DNA of 64,000 nucleotides from Chloroflexota bacterium (lineage in GTDB: Bacteria; Chloroflexota; Chloroflexia; Thermomicrobiales; UBA6265), in NCBI GenBank assembly GCA_023423795.1, contig JAFAEX010000309.1, forward strand, positions 23,811 to 87,810, written 5' to 3'. This document shows, piece by piece, positions 33,601-42,252 of this stretch; the first letter of the stretch is position 1; each line of letters begins with the position of its first letter. The translations under genes were made by a program, and so were the position numbers. Under the pieces are notes generated by a model. That model was given only the letters and a program-made list of their open reading frames with translations. It was not told where the DNA came from and did not search any database.

Positions 33601-35802
33601 CTACCCCACCCATTTCCGCTTGTTGGCCACGTAATCGACCAGGATGTACTCCCCCAGCCGGTCCGGAGTGGCGACGAACACCCGCCCATTGTTGATTCGC
33701 ATCAGGTCGTTGATGAACTGCACCATGTACGGGGACCGCTCCAGCATGAACGTGTTGATCGTGATCCCGTCCCGCGTGCAGCGCACCACTTCCTTCAGCG
33801 TTTCCTGGAACGTGCGCGGCGTGGGAGGGTAGCTGAAACGGACGTGCCCGTTGTCGAAGTGGGCCGTCGGCTCGCCGTCGGTGATGACGATGATCTGCCG
33901 GTTGCTCCCCTTCTGCCGCCCGAGGATCTGTCGAGCCAACTGGAACCCGTGCTGCATGTTCGTTCCGTAGTTGTATTCGTTCCAGTCGAGCGTCGGCAGG
34001 TCGGCCGGTTTGATCTCCTGCGCGAGGTACGAGAACCCGATGATGGAAAGGTGGTCCCGCGGGTACTTGCCGCGGATCAGCGAATCCAGCGCCAGCGCGA
34101 CCTTCTTGGCCGCGTTGAAGCAACCGTTGTAGAGCATCGAGCGGGACATATCGACCATCAGCACCGTGCTGACCCGCGTCGCGTACTCCGTCCGGTACAC
34201 CTCGAAATCGCGAGGCTGCAACCGCACCCCGCGCGATCCCGTATGCTCCCCTCGCTGGACTGCGTTCATGATCGTCTTCGGAATGTCGAGCAGGAACGGG
34301 TCGCCCCACTCGTAGGGCTTGGTCAGGTCGGTCCGGTCGCCCGCGCCGCCCTCCCGCCGCAGGTCGTGCTGGCCGATCCGGTCCCGCTTGAGGTCGGCGA
34401 AGATGTCGGTCAGCGCCTTCTCGCCGATCTTGCGCACGCCCTGCGGGGTCAATTCGTAGCCGCGCCGCCCCTTGGCGATGTAGCCGGCATCCTCCAGCAT
34501 CCGGGCGAACTCCCGGAGCTGGGCCATCTGCTCGTGCTCTTCCTCGCCGAGCAGGTCGCGCACCCGGTCGTCGTCGAGGTCCGCCAGATCGTTCCAGTCG
34601 CGCACCTCGCGCAAATCCTGCTCCAGCTCGTCCAGGTGCTGCAGCCGCTCCATCATCCGCATCGCTTCGGCGAGCGTCAGCGACTCCTCGCCGGAGAACT
34701 GGTAGCGGGACCGCCAGTCGCCGGGCGGCATCATCTGGGCCAGGTTCTGCCCGAGGCGCTCCATCTCCTGCCGCACGCCCTCGTCTTGCAGGACTGACTG
34801 CATCATTCCCTGCAACTGCTGGCGCTGCTCGGCCGACATGGATTGCATGAGCTGCTGCATCGCGCCCATGCGCTGTTGCAGGTGCTCCATGAGTTCGTCG
34901 ATGTTCTTCAACCCCGGCGCGAAGTTGTGGCCCCAGCGGTGCATGAACTCGTCGAAGTTGGGGTCCTCGCCCCGCTGCTGGCGCTCCAGCATCTCGTTGA
35001 GTTCCTGCATCATTTGGCGCGCGTCCCCGACGTCCTCCGGGGTCATCTCCGACAGCGCCTGCTCCATCCCCTCGAACGCCTGCTGCAGAACCTGCTGCTG
35101 CAGCATCGCCAGCAACTCGTTGAACTGCTGCCGCGCCTCCGGGGTCATGAAGTCGTAGTCGGTCAGTTCCTTGATCTGCCCCGCCGGGTCGTTCGGCAGC
35201 GCGTCGAGCTGCCCGAGCTTTTTCTCAGCCATCTGCTCGAGCATTTTCATCAGCGCCGGGTCGGGGCGGCCGTCTTCGGCGCCCTCCCCTTCGCCGTGCT
35301 GGCCGTCCTGTCCGCCCGCTTCCTGCGGCGCACCGGATGGCTCGCCCTGCTGCCCGGCCTGGGTTTGGCCCGGTTCGGCGGATTGCCCGCGCTCGGCGGC
35401 CGTCTTACCGCCCGGAGCTGGCCGGTCGGCGTAGTCGATGTCCTCGTCGCCGGCCTCGCCGCGCGCCTCGTCGAGCCGCTTGCGGATGCCGTCGCGTTCG
35501 GTTTCGACGACCTGGTTCAGCTTCTCCCGGATATCGTCGAGCATCGAACCGAGGTCGTAGCGGGAAAGCTGCTCCTGCCGGCGCTCCCGCAGGCGCTCCA
35601 TCATTTCGCGCAGACCGGGCACGTGCTCCCCGTCCTGCCGTTCGAAGCCCCAGCGGAACAGCCGCTGGAGCGCGCGGTTGAGGTCGCCGTCCTGCATCAG
35701 GTCGTCGCCCATCGCCCGCATCAGGTCATCTGCCGTGACCGGGTTGATCTGCTGGGTCCCGTCCCAGCGGGAGTAGCGGGAGCCGAGGCGGTGGATAGGC
35801 AT
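33601..35802 (-). CDS. VWA-domain protein, partner of a ChlI/MoxR-type ATPase
   Basis: 733 residues. The first 470 are helical and rich in Gln, Met and Glu (for example LMQSMSAEQRQQLQGMMQSV), with a low-complexity Gly/Gln/Glu linker near residues 125-180, probably coiled-coil. A von Willebrand A domain follows with the MIDAS DMSRSM near residue 550, the second-metal threonine in NYGTNMQHG and IIVITDGEPTAH. ATG 35802 has GGAG upstream. The AAA+ gene lies just upstream, 42 bases away; the pair resembles ChlI/ChlD or MoxR/VWA systems that remodel or load metal cofactors on other proteins. No chlorophyll or cobaltochelatase large subunit is nearby. Confidence 0.85.
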   Translation of the reverse strand: MPIHRLGSRYSRWDGTQQINPVTADDLMRAMGDDLMQDGDLNRALQRLFRWGFERQDGEHVPGLREMMERLRERRQEQLSRYDLGSMLDDIREKLNQVVETERDGIRKRLDEARGEAGDEDIDYADRPAPGGKTAAERGQSAEPGQTQAGQQGEPSGAPQEAGGQDGQHGEGEGAEDGRPDPALMKMLEQMAEKKLGQLDALPNDPAGQIKELTDYDFMTPEARQQFNELLAMLQQQVLQQAFEGMEQALSEMTPEDVGDARQMMQELNEMLERQQRGEDPNFDEFMHRWGHNFAPGLKNIDELMEHLQQRMGAMQQLMQSMSAEQRQQLQGMMQSVLQDEGVRQEMERLGQNLAQMMPPGDWRSRYQFSGEESLTLAEAMRMMERLQHLDELEQDLREVRDWNDLADLDDDRVRDLLGEEEHEQMAQLREFARMLEDAGYIAKGRRGYELTPQGVRKIGEKALTDIFADLKRDRIGQHDLRREGGAGDRTDLTKPYEWGDPFLLDIPKTIMNAVQRGEHTGSRGVRLQPRDFEVYRTEYATRVSTVLMVDMSRSMLYNGCFNAAKKVALALDSLIRGKYPRDHLSIIGFSYLAQEIKPADLPTLDWNEYNYGTNMQHGFQLARQILGRQKGSNRQIIVITDGEPTAHFDNGHVRFSYPPTPRTFQETLKEVVRCTRDGITINTFMLERSPYMVQFINDLMRINNGRVFVATPDRLGEYILVDYVANKRKWVG

Positions 35803-35844
35803 CGAAAAGGGCTCCGTTCCCGCGCCGGCGGGGTCCGCCCGGCG

Positions 35845-37269
35845 TCAGCGGCTGTACCGGGCCGGGCCGCGCCCGACGTCCTTGTTCAGTCGTCGGTTGA
35901 GGTGCAAACCCTCGAGGACGAACTCCACCGCCGAGGCGACCGCGGCCGGGTTGCCGCCGACGCCCAGCTTCGAGACGGCCTCGGCCACCCCGTCGAGGTG
36001 GCTGATCTGGTGCACGTAGTCGAGCGACGGCATCATGTCCGACGATTCGACCACCAGCCCGTTGTCGAAGGCGAGCACGAGGCGGTCGAACTCCCGCACC
36101 GAGAAGTGGCGGTTGAAGACCGAGACAACGGCGGACTGCACCAGCTTGTCCACCACCTGGTCCTCGCGGACTTCACCGAGCCCTTCCAGCTCGATCTTGC
36201 CGGTGGTCGAGGCCAGCAGCCCGGCGAGGTCGGAGATGCGCGGCGCGGCCTGCCGCTCGCCCAGCCGGATCGCGCGGCGCGTGGCATTCGAGATGAGGTT
36301 CTCGTAGTTGGCCACACTCATGCGGACCGAGACGCCGGAGCGCTGCGACACGTCGTGCGAGCGCCGCGCGGCGTGCGTGACCTCGGCCACGATCTCCTTC
36401 ATGAACCGCGGTGCCGTCACCTCCACCCCGTCGGTGTCGAAGACGGCCCGCTCCTGGTCCATGATGCCGATTTCGAGTTCGACCGTTTCCGGGTAATGCG
36501 TGCGGATCTGCGAGCCGTAGCGGTCCTTGAGCGGGGTGATGATCCGGCCCCGGTTCGTGTAATCCTCGGGGTTGGCCGAGGCGACGACGAAGACGTCGAG
36601 CGGCAGGCGGATCTTGTAGCCGCGGATCTGCACGTCCCGCTCTTCCATGATGTTGAGCAGGCCGACCTGGATGCGCTCGGCGAGGTCCGGCAACTCGTTC
36701 ATCGTGAAGATCCCGCGGTTCGTCCGCGGGATCAGGCCGTAGGAGATCGTCAGTTCGTCGGTCAGGTAGCGGCCCTCGGCCACGCGGATCGGATCGACCT
36801 CGCCGATCAGGTCGGCGATCGTCGTGTCCGGCGTCGCCAGCTTCTCGCCGTAGCGCCGGTCCCGCCCGATCCACTCGACCGGCGTCTCGTCGCCCTGGGT
36901 CTCGATCAGGTCGCGGGCGTACCGGGAGATCGGCTCCAGTGGGTCGTCGTTGATTTCCGATCCGGCCACGACCGGGATCGCGTCGTCGAGCAGGTTGACC
37001 AGGCTGCGGGCGATGCGCGTCTTGGCTTGCCCGCGCTCGCCGAGCAGGATGATGTCCTGCCCGGACAGGATCGCGTTTTCGATCTGCGGGATGACCGTCT
37101 GGTCGTATCCGACGACGCCGGGGAACAACTCCTCGCCCCGGCGGATCTTGGCGATCAGGTTGGCGCGCATCTCATCCCGGATCGTGCGCGGCCGGTAGCC
37201 GGAAGCGCGCAATTCGCCGAGGGTCTGGGGACGCGCCGCCGGCGCGGACGATGGATCGACGGATGCCAT
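35845..37269 (-). CDS. AAA+ ATPase of the magnesium chelatase ChlI/MoxR class
   Basis: 474 residues. Seen: Walker A LLGERGQAKTRIARSLV, an insert-rich pore region, Walker B-like GIFTMNELPDLAERIQVGLL, sensor-1 VVASANPEDYTNRGRIITPL, arginine finger region DRYGSQIRTHYP and a C-terminal lid, then a domain ending in EFVLEGLHLNRRLNKD. ATG 37269 is preceded by GAGGTAAG. It works as a ring ATPase with a VWA adaptor, which is the next gene. Client unknown; the ChlI resemblance does not prove metal chelation. Confidence 0.87.
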   Translation of the reverse strand: MASVDPSSAPAARPQTLGELRASGYRPRTIRDEMRANLIAKIRRGEELFPGVVGYDQTVIPQIENAILSGQDIILLGERGQAKTRIARSLVNLLDDAIPVVAGSEINDDPLEPISRYARDLIETQGDETPVEWIGRDRRYGEKLATPDTTIADLIGEVDPIRVAEGRYLTDELTISYGLIPRTNRGIFTMNELPDLAERIQVGLLNIMEERDVQIRGYKIRLPLDVFVVASANPEDYTNRGRIITPLKDRYGSQIRTHYPETVELEIGIMDQERAVFDTDGVEVTAPRFMKEIVAEVTHAARRSHDVSQRSGVSVRMSVANYENLISNATRRAIRLGERQAAPRISDLAGLLASTTGKIELEGLGEVREDQVVDKLVQSAVVSVFNRHFSVREFDRLVLAFDNGLVVESSDMMPSLDYVHQISHLDGVAEAVSKLGVGGNPAAVASAVEFVLEGLHLNRRLNKDVGRGPARYSR

Positions 37270-37407
37270 GCTTACCTCGGGGTGGGCGCGCGGACGGGAC
37301 GGGAACGGAGCGCCAGCCGAGGGCGGGTCGCCGGCGGCCGGCCGCGCATGGTGGGGAAAGCCGCGGAGGGCGGCGCGTTCATGATGGTACTTGCGCCCCG
37401 GGTCGTG

Positions 37408-38238
37408 TCAAGGCAATTGCGCCCGCCCGTTCGGCGGGGTTGACCGGCTGCGCGCCAGCATCCGGCCCGGCCGTTCGGCGCCGCGACCGTCGTCCTCGCC
37501 AATGATCTCCAGCCGACGCATGGCGCCCGCGACGGTTCGAACGTCGGGCGTGTCCCGGCCGGAGCCCCACCCCGCGCGACGTGCCCGGCGTAATCCCGAT
37601 TCGATTTCCCCGAGACCGGCATCTCCGGTGCATACGGGAACGGCGCGGAGCCCGTCGGTTCCAGTGGGCGAAAGCGCCCAAATCCCGCTCACGCGGCGCT
37701 CTCCGCCTGACGTGTCGATACCGGCCACGAGGTGAAACGCCGTCGCCGCGTCGGCCGGAAGCAGCGGTGCGGATTCCGCGAGCATCCGGCAGAACCCGTC
37801 CCCGTCGCTCGCGTGGGCGGTCGCGTAGGCGGCAAATCCGCGCCGGGCCGCGTCCAGCAGCCGGCCCACGCCCGCTCCCCAAAGGTACCCCGGCAAGTGC
37901 GGACTGATCTCGTTGACCAGCACGGCGTCCCGCGCCGGGTTCACGCCGGGATCGTTGAGGAACGCGAACGATTCCCACTGCCCGCGCGGGTAGATTCGGT
38001 GGGCATCCGCCGGTAGGTGGGCCAGCACCGCCGTCAGCAACGTCGTCTTGCCGGCCCCGCTCGGCCCCGCCACGACCGCCAGCGAAAGCCGCCGCGCCAC
38101 CGCAGCCGCGAGCAACCCGGCGACCGGCGCAGAGAGCATCCCCCGCTCCACCAGCCACGAGAGGCTCCGCCGCGGCCCGGTCGCGCCCGACGGACCCCAC
38201 CACAAAAACGGCGATTCGGGCACGACCGTCGGGATCAT
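37408..38238 (-). CDS. Small P-loop ATPase, secretion-ATPase-like
   Basis: 276 residues. Walker A VVAGPSGAGKTTLLTAVLAH near residue 60, then YPRGQWESFAF, a Walker B-like AVLVNEISPHLPGYLWG, and GFAAYATAHASDGDGF, which recalls the His box of CpaF/PilT ATPases. The N-terminal domain of those ATPases is missing. ATG 38238 is used; GGAGG lies about 12 bases upstream, and a GTG at 38274 has no ribosome site. No pilus or secretion genes adjoin. It precedes the AAA+/VWA pair by about 140 bases and may or may not belong with it. Confidence 0.6.
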   Translation of the reverse strand: MIPTVVPESPFLWWGPSGATGPRRSLSWLVERGMLSAPVAGLLAAAVARRLSLAVVAGPSGAGKTTLLTAVLAHLPADAHRIYPRGQWESFAFLNDPGVNPARDAVLVNEISPHLPGYLWGAGVGRLLDAARRGFAAYATAHASDGDGFCRMLAESAPLLPADAATAFHLVAGIDTSGGERRVSGIWALSPTGTDGLRAVPVCTGDAGLGEIESGLRRARRAGWGSGRDTPDVRTVAGAMRRLEIIGEDDGRGAERPGRMLARSRSTPPNGRAQLP

Positions 38239-38601
38239 CCTCGGTTTCGACCTCCGCCTACCGAACGTTGGCACGGATATTGCGTTGTCCAGACAGTCTC
38301 ACAATCCGTGCAGCGAGCCGGTAGGGACCTGCTGGCACGCATCATGCATAGGCTTGGGGCACGAGGGAAGGGCTCGTGATGGCCCCCTCAAGACACCTTG
38401 ACAACTGCTCGGGTCTGTCCCCTTCGTGCGTTTCACGGCGCACGCACGCCACGCGACCGCCGAGGCTCCGTTCGGCGCATGGCTACCCTCAGGAGCCGCT
38501 GACTTCCCCTTTCTTCCCCTTCCAGACCCTGAGCAGGACGACGGAGCGGGCGGCCAACGGCCGCCCGCTCCGCGCGTCACCCGGGTCTTTCGATCCGTTC
38601 C
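38239..38601. other. Intergenic region
   Basis: No convincing gene in 363 bases. It holds a TTGACA at 38398-38403 on the plus strand without a good -10, a TAGGCT at 38349-38354 without a -35, and the hairpin listed separately. Confidence 0.5.
38543..38571 (-). terminator. 13-bp hairpin after the nuclease-like/PRTase gene
   Basis: GGAGCGGGCGGCC (38543-38555) and GGCCGCCCGCTCC (38559-38571) pair perfectly around AAC, 30 bases beyond the stop of the gene on the minus strand. No T-run. Confidence 0.6.
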
Positions 38602-39618
38602 CTACCCCACCGGCTCGACCGTCCCGATCGCCGGCAACCGGCGCAGCGGCCGGTGCAGCGACAGCCCGCACCCGGCCAGCGGCACATCCGGCGCCTCGAA
38701 CCCGACCCAGGCCAGCCCCGGATCAAGCAGCCGCGCCGCCTGCCGGTCGAGGAACGCACAGGACCGCACCTCGGCGGCGTGCTTGCGCGCCACCCGTTCG
38801 GCGGCCCAGGTCAGGCTGAGCCCCGTGCTCACCACGTCGCCCACCAGCAGCACCCGCCGTCCGTCCATCGAAACCTCCGGGCGCCGCACCGCGCGCACCG
38901 CCTGCTGCGCGCTGTCCCGCCGGAACCGCGAGGGGTCCAGCCGGTCGGTGTCGCAGGGCACGCCCGCGGCGGCGAGCGCGGCGGCCAACCGCTGCTGGAA
39001 CCGGGCGGCTCCGGAGCCGACGGCAAGCAGCACCGGCGGCTGGCCGCCGGTCGCCCGCCCGAGCCACTCGTCGGCCACCTGCTGCGCCAGGTCGCGAATC
39101 CGCGCCTCGATCTCGGCCTCGCCCCAGAGCACGTCGCGCAGCCGCTGGGCGGCGACCGGGGGACCGTAGGCGTCTTCCAGCCGCAGGATGTCGCGCCGGT
39201 ACAGCAGGCGGATACGGGTGCCGGGGTACAACTCCCGCAGGTGGCGCAACTTGCGGTTCTTCCGCGTGACGAGCGATTGCCGCATCGTCGTCAGCTCGAA
39301 ATAGAGCCGATGGTCGGGCAGGAAGAAATCCGGCGTGAAGCACTCGGTGGCGCGGCCATCTTCGCCCCAGCGCAGGGCGAAAGTGGTCGGTTCGTACACC
39401 CACTTGATGCGGTAGTACGCGAGCAGCCGGGCGAATTCGCGCTCGGCAGGGTGGGCGAACTGGACCCCGTCGGGGTGCAGCACGCGGCGAAGGTAGGGCA
39501 GCGGCGGCTGCGTGGCCGGGTCAGGATGGGAGCGGCATGGACACGCGACAGCAGCGGCCGAGCCCCGGTGGCGCATCCCGTGTTCATCGCCGGGAAGCAG
39601 CAGGGTCGAGCCGGGCAT
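38602..39618 (-). CDS. Nuclease-like domain fused to a phosphoribosyltransferase domain
   Basis: 338 residues in two parts. Residues about 50-150 look like a PD-(D/E)xK fold of the Vsr/DUF559 kind: FARLLAYYRIKWVYEPTTFA, then CFTPDFFLPDHRLYFELTTM with D97 and E108; the expected lysine after the glutamate is threonine, although many basic residues follow (RKNRKLRHLRELYPG). Residues about 190-330 are a type I phosphoribosyltransferase with the PRPP loop RRVLLVGDVVSTGLSLT (254-270), as in hypoxanthine PRTases. ATG 39618 has AGGGTG upstream. The combination suggests a nucleotide or nucleic-acid sensor/effector; the role is unknown. Confidence 0.7.
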   Translation of the reverse strand: MPGSTLLLPGDEHGMRHRGSAAAVACPCRSHPDPATQPPLPYLRRVLHPDGVQFAHPAEREFARLLAYYRIKWVYEPTTFALRWGEDGRATECFTPDFFLPDHRLYFELTTMRQSLVTRKNRKLRHLRELYPGTRIRLLYRRDILRLEDAYGPPVAAQRLRDVLWGEAEIEARIRDLAQQVADEWLGRATGGQPPVLLAVGSGAARFQQRLAAALAAAGVPCDTDRLDPSRFRRDSAQQAVRAVRRPEVSMDGRRVLLVGDVVSTGLSLTWAAERVARKHAAEVRSCAFLDRQAARLLDPGLAWVGFEAPDVPLAGCGLSLHRPLRRLPAIGTVEPVG

Positions 39619-39750
39619 GCGTTCACCCTGCCCACGGCCACGGCCGGCGTCGGTGCGCCGTTCATGCCGCGTGGGCCTGCGAAAATCGTGTTCGCGGGGG
39701 TGTTCGCAGTGTGCGCGCCGGGCGGCGGCGGGACAACCGGAACCGGTGCA

Positions 39751-39797
39751 CCATCGGTCATGACCACCCCGGCGGCGCGGCGGGTCATGACCGATGG
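39751..39797 (-). terminator. 15-bp hairpin after the cupin gene
   Basis: CCATCGGTCATGACC (39751-39765) and GGTCATGACCGATGG (39783-39797) are exact reverse complements around a 17-base loop, 7 bases beyond the cupin stop. No T-run. Confidence 0.6.
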
Positions 39798-39804
39798 CGG
39801 GGAA

Positions 39805-40209
39805 TCAGCGGCCGAAGGGCGAAACGAATCCCGCCGCCGTCGCCGCGACGAGGTCGTCCTTCAGTTCCATCTCGCCCGGGGTGAGGATCGAGAGGTGGGT
39901 GAAATCCTCGCCGGGTTCAGCGCCGTGCCAGTGGCGCTTGCCCGCCGGGATGAACACCAGGTCGCCGACGCCGACCCGCACTTCGTCCTCGTCGGTGGAG
40001 ACGATGCCGCGCCCGGCGGTGACCACCAGCACCTGGTCGGTCGTGTGGCTGTGCCAGCAGTTGCGGGCGCCGTCCTCGAACGTGACGGCGGTGACGCGCA
40101 GGTGGTCCGATTCATCTTCCGCGACCAGGTTCTGGGTCGCGACGTCGCCGAGAAAAATGGGTGACAGGCTGAGGTCGGCGGCGGCGCGGTCGATCTTGAC
40201 GAGTTTCAT
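39805..40209 (-). CDS. Single-domain cupin protein
   Basis: 134 residues with one cupin barrel. Motif 1 is CWHSHTTDQVLVVTAGRG, with two histidines and a glutamine in the position of the usual glutamate; motif 2 is GDLVFIPAGKRHWHGAEPG, with a metal histidine. ATG 40209 is preceded by GAGGTGG. Small cupins of this type bind a metal and may act as dioxygenases, isomerases or sensors; carboxymuconolactone-type and quercetinase-like proteins are relatives. No neighbour reveals the substrate. Confidence 0.8.
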   Translation of the reverse strand: MKLVKIDRAAADLSLSPIFLGDVATQNLVAEDESDHLRVTAVTFEDGARNCWHSHTTDQVLVVTAGRGIVSTDEDEVRVGVGDLVFIPAGKRHWHGAEPGEDFTHLSILTPGEMELKDDLVAATAAGFVSPFGR

Positions 40210-40322
40210 GGCGATGATCCACCTCGGAGATGGGGCGCCCGGCGAACCGGGGCCGGAGTGTCGATCGCTGCGGAAAAGCCGCGGCCGGGGCTGCTGGCGC
40301 AGCGCGGAAAGCGCGGCCTGAA

Positions 40323-40592
40323 ATGGCGATGGTGAAGCATACTCGTCAGCGCACGCCGCGCAAATCGCGTCATTTCCGCGCGGCCGAGGAGTCCGGGGTG
40401 CCTGCCTTCACCATTCCCTCGCTCGATTCACCGTTCGACCGCTTCCTCACCCCGGAGGAGGACGCGATCGGCGACCCGGACGACGAGGACGACGAGATCG
40501 ACGACACGCTGCCGGCGGACCTCTGGTTCCGGGCAGCGCGGCGGTCGCGGCGGGCCGTCGCGCGGTTCGCCGTATACTCACCCGTTAGTTGA
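40323..40592 (+). CDS. Small acidic protein of unknown function
   Basis: 89 residues: a basic start (MVKHTRQRTPRKSRHFRAAE), an acidic centre (TPEEDAIGDPDDEDDEIDD) and a basic end (LWFRAARRSRRAVARF). The ribosome site is weak. The last 20 bases overlap a TATACT hexamer (40573-40578) that may be the -10 of the lpdA promoter, so the frame may be partly or wholly non-genic. No family recognised. Confidence 0.4.
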   Translation: MAMVKHTRQRTPRKSRHFRAAEESGVPAFTIPSLDSPFDRFLTPEEDAIGDPDDEDDEIDDTLPADLWFRAARRSRRAVARFAVYSPVS

Positions 40593-40641
40593 ACGACCGG
40601 CAGGCGGGCCTCGAGTCCGCCGACAGGAGGGCGAATCGCCG

Positions 40642-42060
40642 ATGGCGGAAGCGGCAAACGATCACCAGTACGACCTCGTGCTGCTGGGCGGCGGCACCGG
40701 CGGCTACGTGGCCGCCATCCGGGCCACGCAACTCGGGTTGAAGGTGGCGGTCGTCGAGGAACTGAAGCTGGGCGGCACCTGCCTCCACCGCGGCTGCATC
40801 CCGACCAAGGCGTTCCTCAAATCGGCCGATGTCTTCGACCAGGTGAAGAGGGCGGCCGAGTTCGGCGTCAACGTCGCCGGCGACGTTTCCTTCGACTACC
40901 AGACCGCGCTCGGACGGTCGCTCAAGGTCGTGGATGGCCAGTACAAGGGTCTCCTCTACCTTTTCGACAAGAAGCACCGCATCCCCGTCTACATGGGGCG
41001 CGGCGCGATGACCGCCGCCAACAAGGTCCGGGTGACGCCGAACGACGGCAGCCCGGCCTTCGAGCTGGAAGCGAAGAACGTCATCATCAACACCGGCTCC
41101 CGGCCCCGGCCGATCAAGGGCGTCCCCTACGACGGCGTCCGGGTCATCAACTCCGACCACGCCGTCGTGCTGGAGAACCTGCCCAAGAGCTTCATCGTGC
41201 GCGGCGGCGGCGCCACCGGCGTCGAGTGGGCCTCGGTCTACCACCGCTACGGCTCGAAGGTCACCCTCGTCGGCAATGTCGTGCCGCAGGAAGACCACGA
41301 GGTTTCGGAAGCGCTGCTCAAGAGCTTCCAGCGGCAGAAGATGGACGTCGTGCCCGGCGCGCGGCCGACCGCCGACGACATCGACGTAACCGACAAGGGC
41401 GTCACCATGCGCCTGACCGACCAGCGCGGCAAGGAGCGCGTGGTCGAGGCCGAGGTGCTGCTGGTCGCCGTCGGGCGGCAGGGCAACATCGAGGACATCG
41501 GGCTGGAAACGGTGGGCATCCGCACCGAGGGCGACTACATCCCGGTCGATCCGATGATGCGGACCAACGTCGAGGGCGTCTACGCCATCGGCGACATCAA
41601 CGGGCAGCAGTTGCTCGCCCACACCGCGATGCACCACGGCATCATCGCCGTCGAGCACATCTGCGGGCTCAACCCCTACCCGCTCGACATCCTCAATTCG
41701 CCCTCCTGCACCTACTGCGAGCCGGAGATCGGCAGCGTCGGCCTGACCGAGAACGAGGCGAAGAAGCTCGGGCACAACGTCAAGGTCGGCAAGTTCCCGA
41801 TGCGCCCGAACGCCAAGGCGGTCATCGAGGGCCACCCGGACGGCTTCACCAAGATGGTTGCCGACGCCGACACCGACGACTTGCTCGGCGTCCACATCAT
41901 CGGCCCGCACGCGACCGAACTGATCGCCGAGGCGGCGCTCGGCCGGTTGATGCAGACCACGCCGCAGGAAATCGCGATCTCGGTGCATCCGCACCCGACC
42001 GTCTCCGAGGTCATCGGCGAGGCCGCGCACGACCTGCTCGGCCACGCGATCCACATCTAG
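40642..42060 (+). CDS. lpdA: Dihydrolipoyl dehydrogenase
   Basis: FAD disulfide oxidoreductase that reoxidises dihydrolipoamide in 2-oxoacid dehydrogenase or glycine cleavage complexes. 472 residues. Seen: FAD-binding LVLLGGGTGGYVAAI, redox pair C47/C52 in LGGTCLHRGCIPTKAFL, NAD-binding FIVRGGGATGVEWASVYHRY, EGVYAIGDINGQQLLAHTAM, and the C-terminal catalytic HPHPTVSEVIGEAAHD. ATG 40642 has CAGGAGGG upstream. No E1 or E2 genes adjoin, so it is an orphan copy that may serve several complexes. Confidence 0.93.
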   Translation: MAEAANDHQYDLVLLGGGTGGYVAAIRATQLGLKVAVVEELKLGGTCLHRGCIPTKAFLKSADVFDQVKRAAEFGVNVAGDVSFDYQTALGRSLKVVDGQYKGLLYLFDKKHRIPVYMGRGAMTAANKVRVTPNDGSPAFELEAKNVIINTGSRPRPIKGVPYDGVRVINSDHAVVLENLPKSFIVRGGGATGVEWASVYHRYGSKVTLVGNVVPQEDHEVSEALLKSFQRQKMDVVPGARPTADDIDVTDKGVTMRLTDQRGKERVVEAEVLLVAVGRQGNIEDIGLETVGIRTEGDYIPVDPMMRTNVEGVYAIGDINGQQLLAHTAMHHGIIAVEHICGLNPYPLDILNSPSCTYCEPEIGSVGLTENEAKKLGHNVKVGKFPMRPNAKAVIEGHPDGFTKMVADADTDDLLGVHIIGPHATELIAEAALGRLMQTTPQEIAISVHPHPTVSEVIGEAAHDLLGHAIHI

Positions 42061-42092
42061 CGGATCACGACCGGCCCGACGCCCCAGCAGAT

Positions 42093-42174
42093 GTCATCCC
42101 GAGCCTGTCGAGGGATGTCGTCGGTACTCCATCGCGGGAGAACGACGAGACCCCACGACAGGCTCGGGATGACG
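42093..42174. repeat. Palindromic intergenic repeat, copy 2 (diverged)
   Basis: Left arm begins GTCATCCCGAGCCTGTCGAG (from 42093) and the right arm ends CGACAGGCTCGGGATGAC (about 42142-42174). The inner halves have mismatches (GGGATG against CCCCA), so this copy is older than copy 1. It lies between convergent lpdA and the Nudix gene. Confidence 0.85.
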
Positions 42175-42200
42175 GATGGGCCGAGTTCGGCAGCGCCATC

Positions 42201-42233
42201 GAGAGGGGCCGCGAGACCGTCGCGGCCCCTCTC
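42201..42233 (-). terminator. 14-bp hairpin after the Nudix gene
   Basis: GAGAGGGGCCGCGA (42201-42214) and TCGCGGCCCCTCTC (42220-42233) pair perfectly around GACCG, 20 bases beyond the Nudix stop. It could act on both convergent transcripts. Confidence 0.65.
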
Positions 42234-42252
42234 CGTACCCGACACCAGGCGG

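Noticed and set aside
33601..37269. Magnesium chelatase BchI/BchD
   Set aside because: No BchH-type subunit or tetrapyrrole genes are near, and the VWA protein front is unlike BchD; kept as ChlI/MoxR-like.
34843..37443. 866-residue open frame on the plus strand
   Set aside because: It is antisense to the VWA and AAA+ genes, which carry clear motifs; long antisense frames are common in DNA with this GC content.
38398..38403. TTGACA as a plus-strand promoter
   Set aside because: No acceptable -10 at 15-19 bases and no plus-strand gene for nearly 2 kb.
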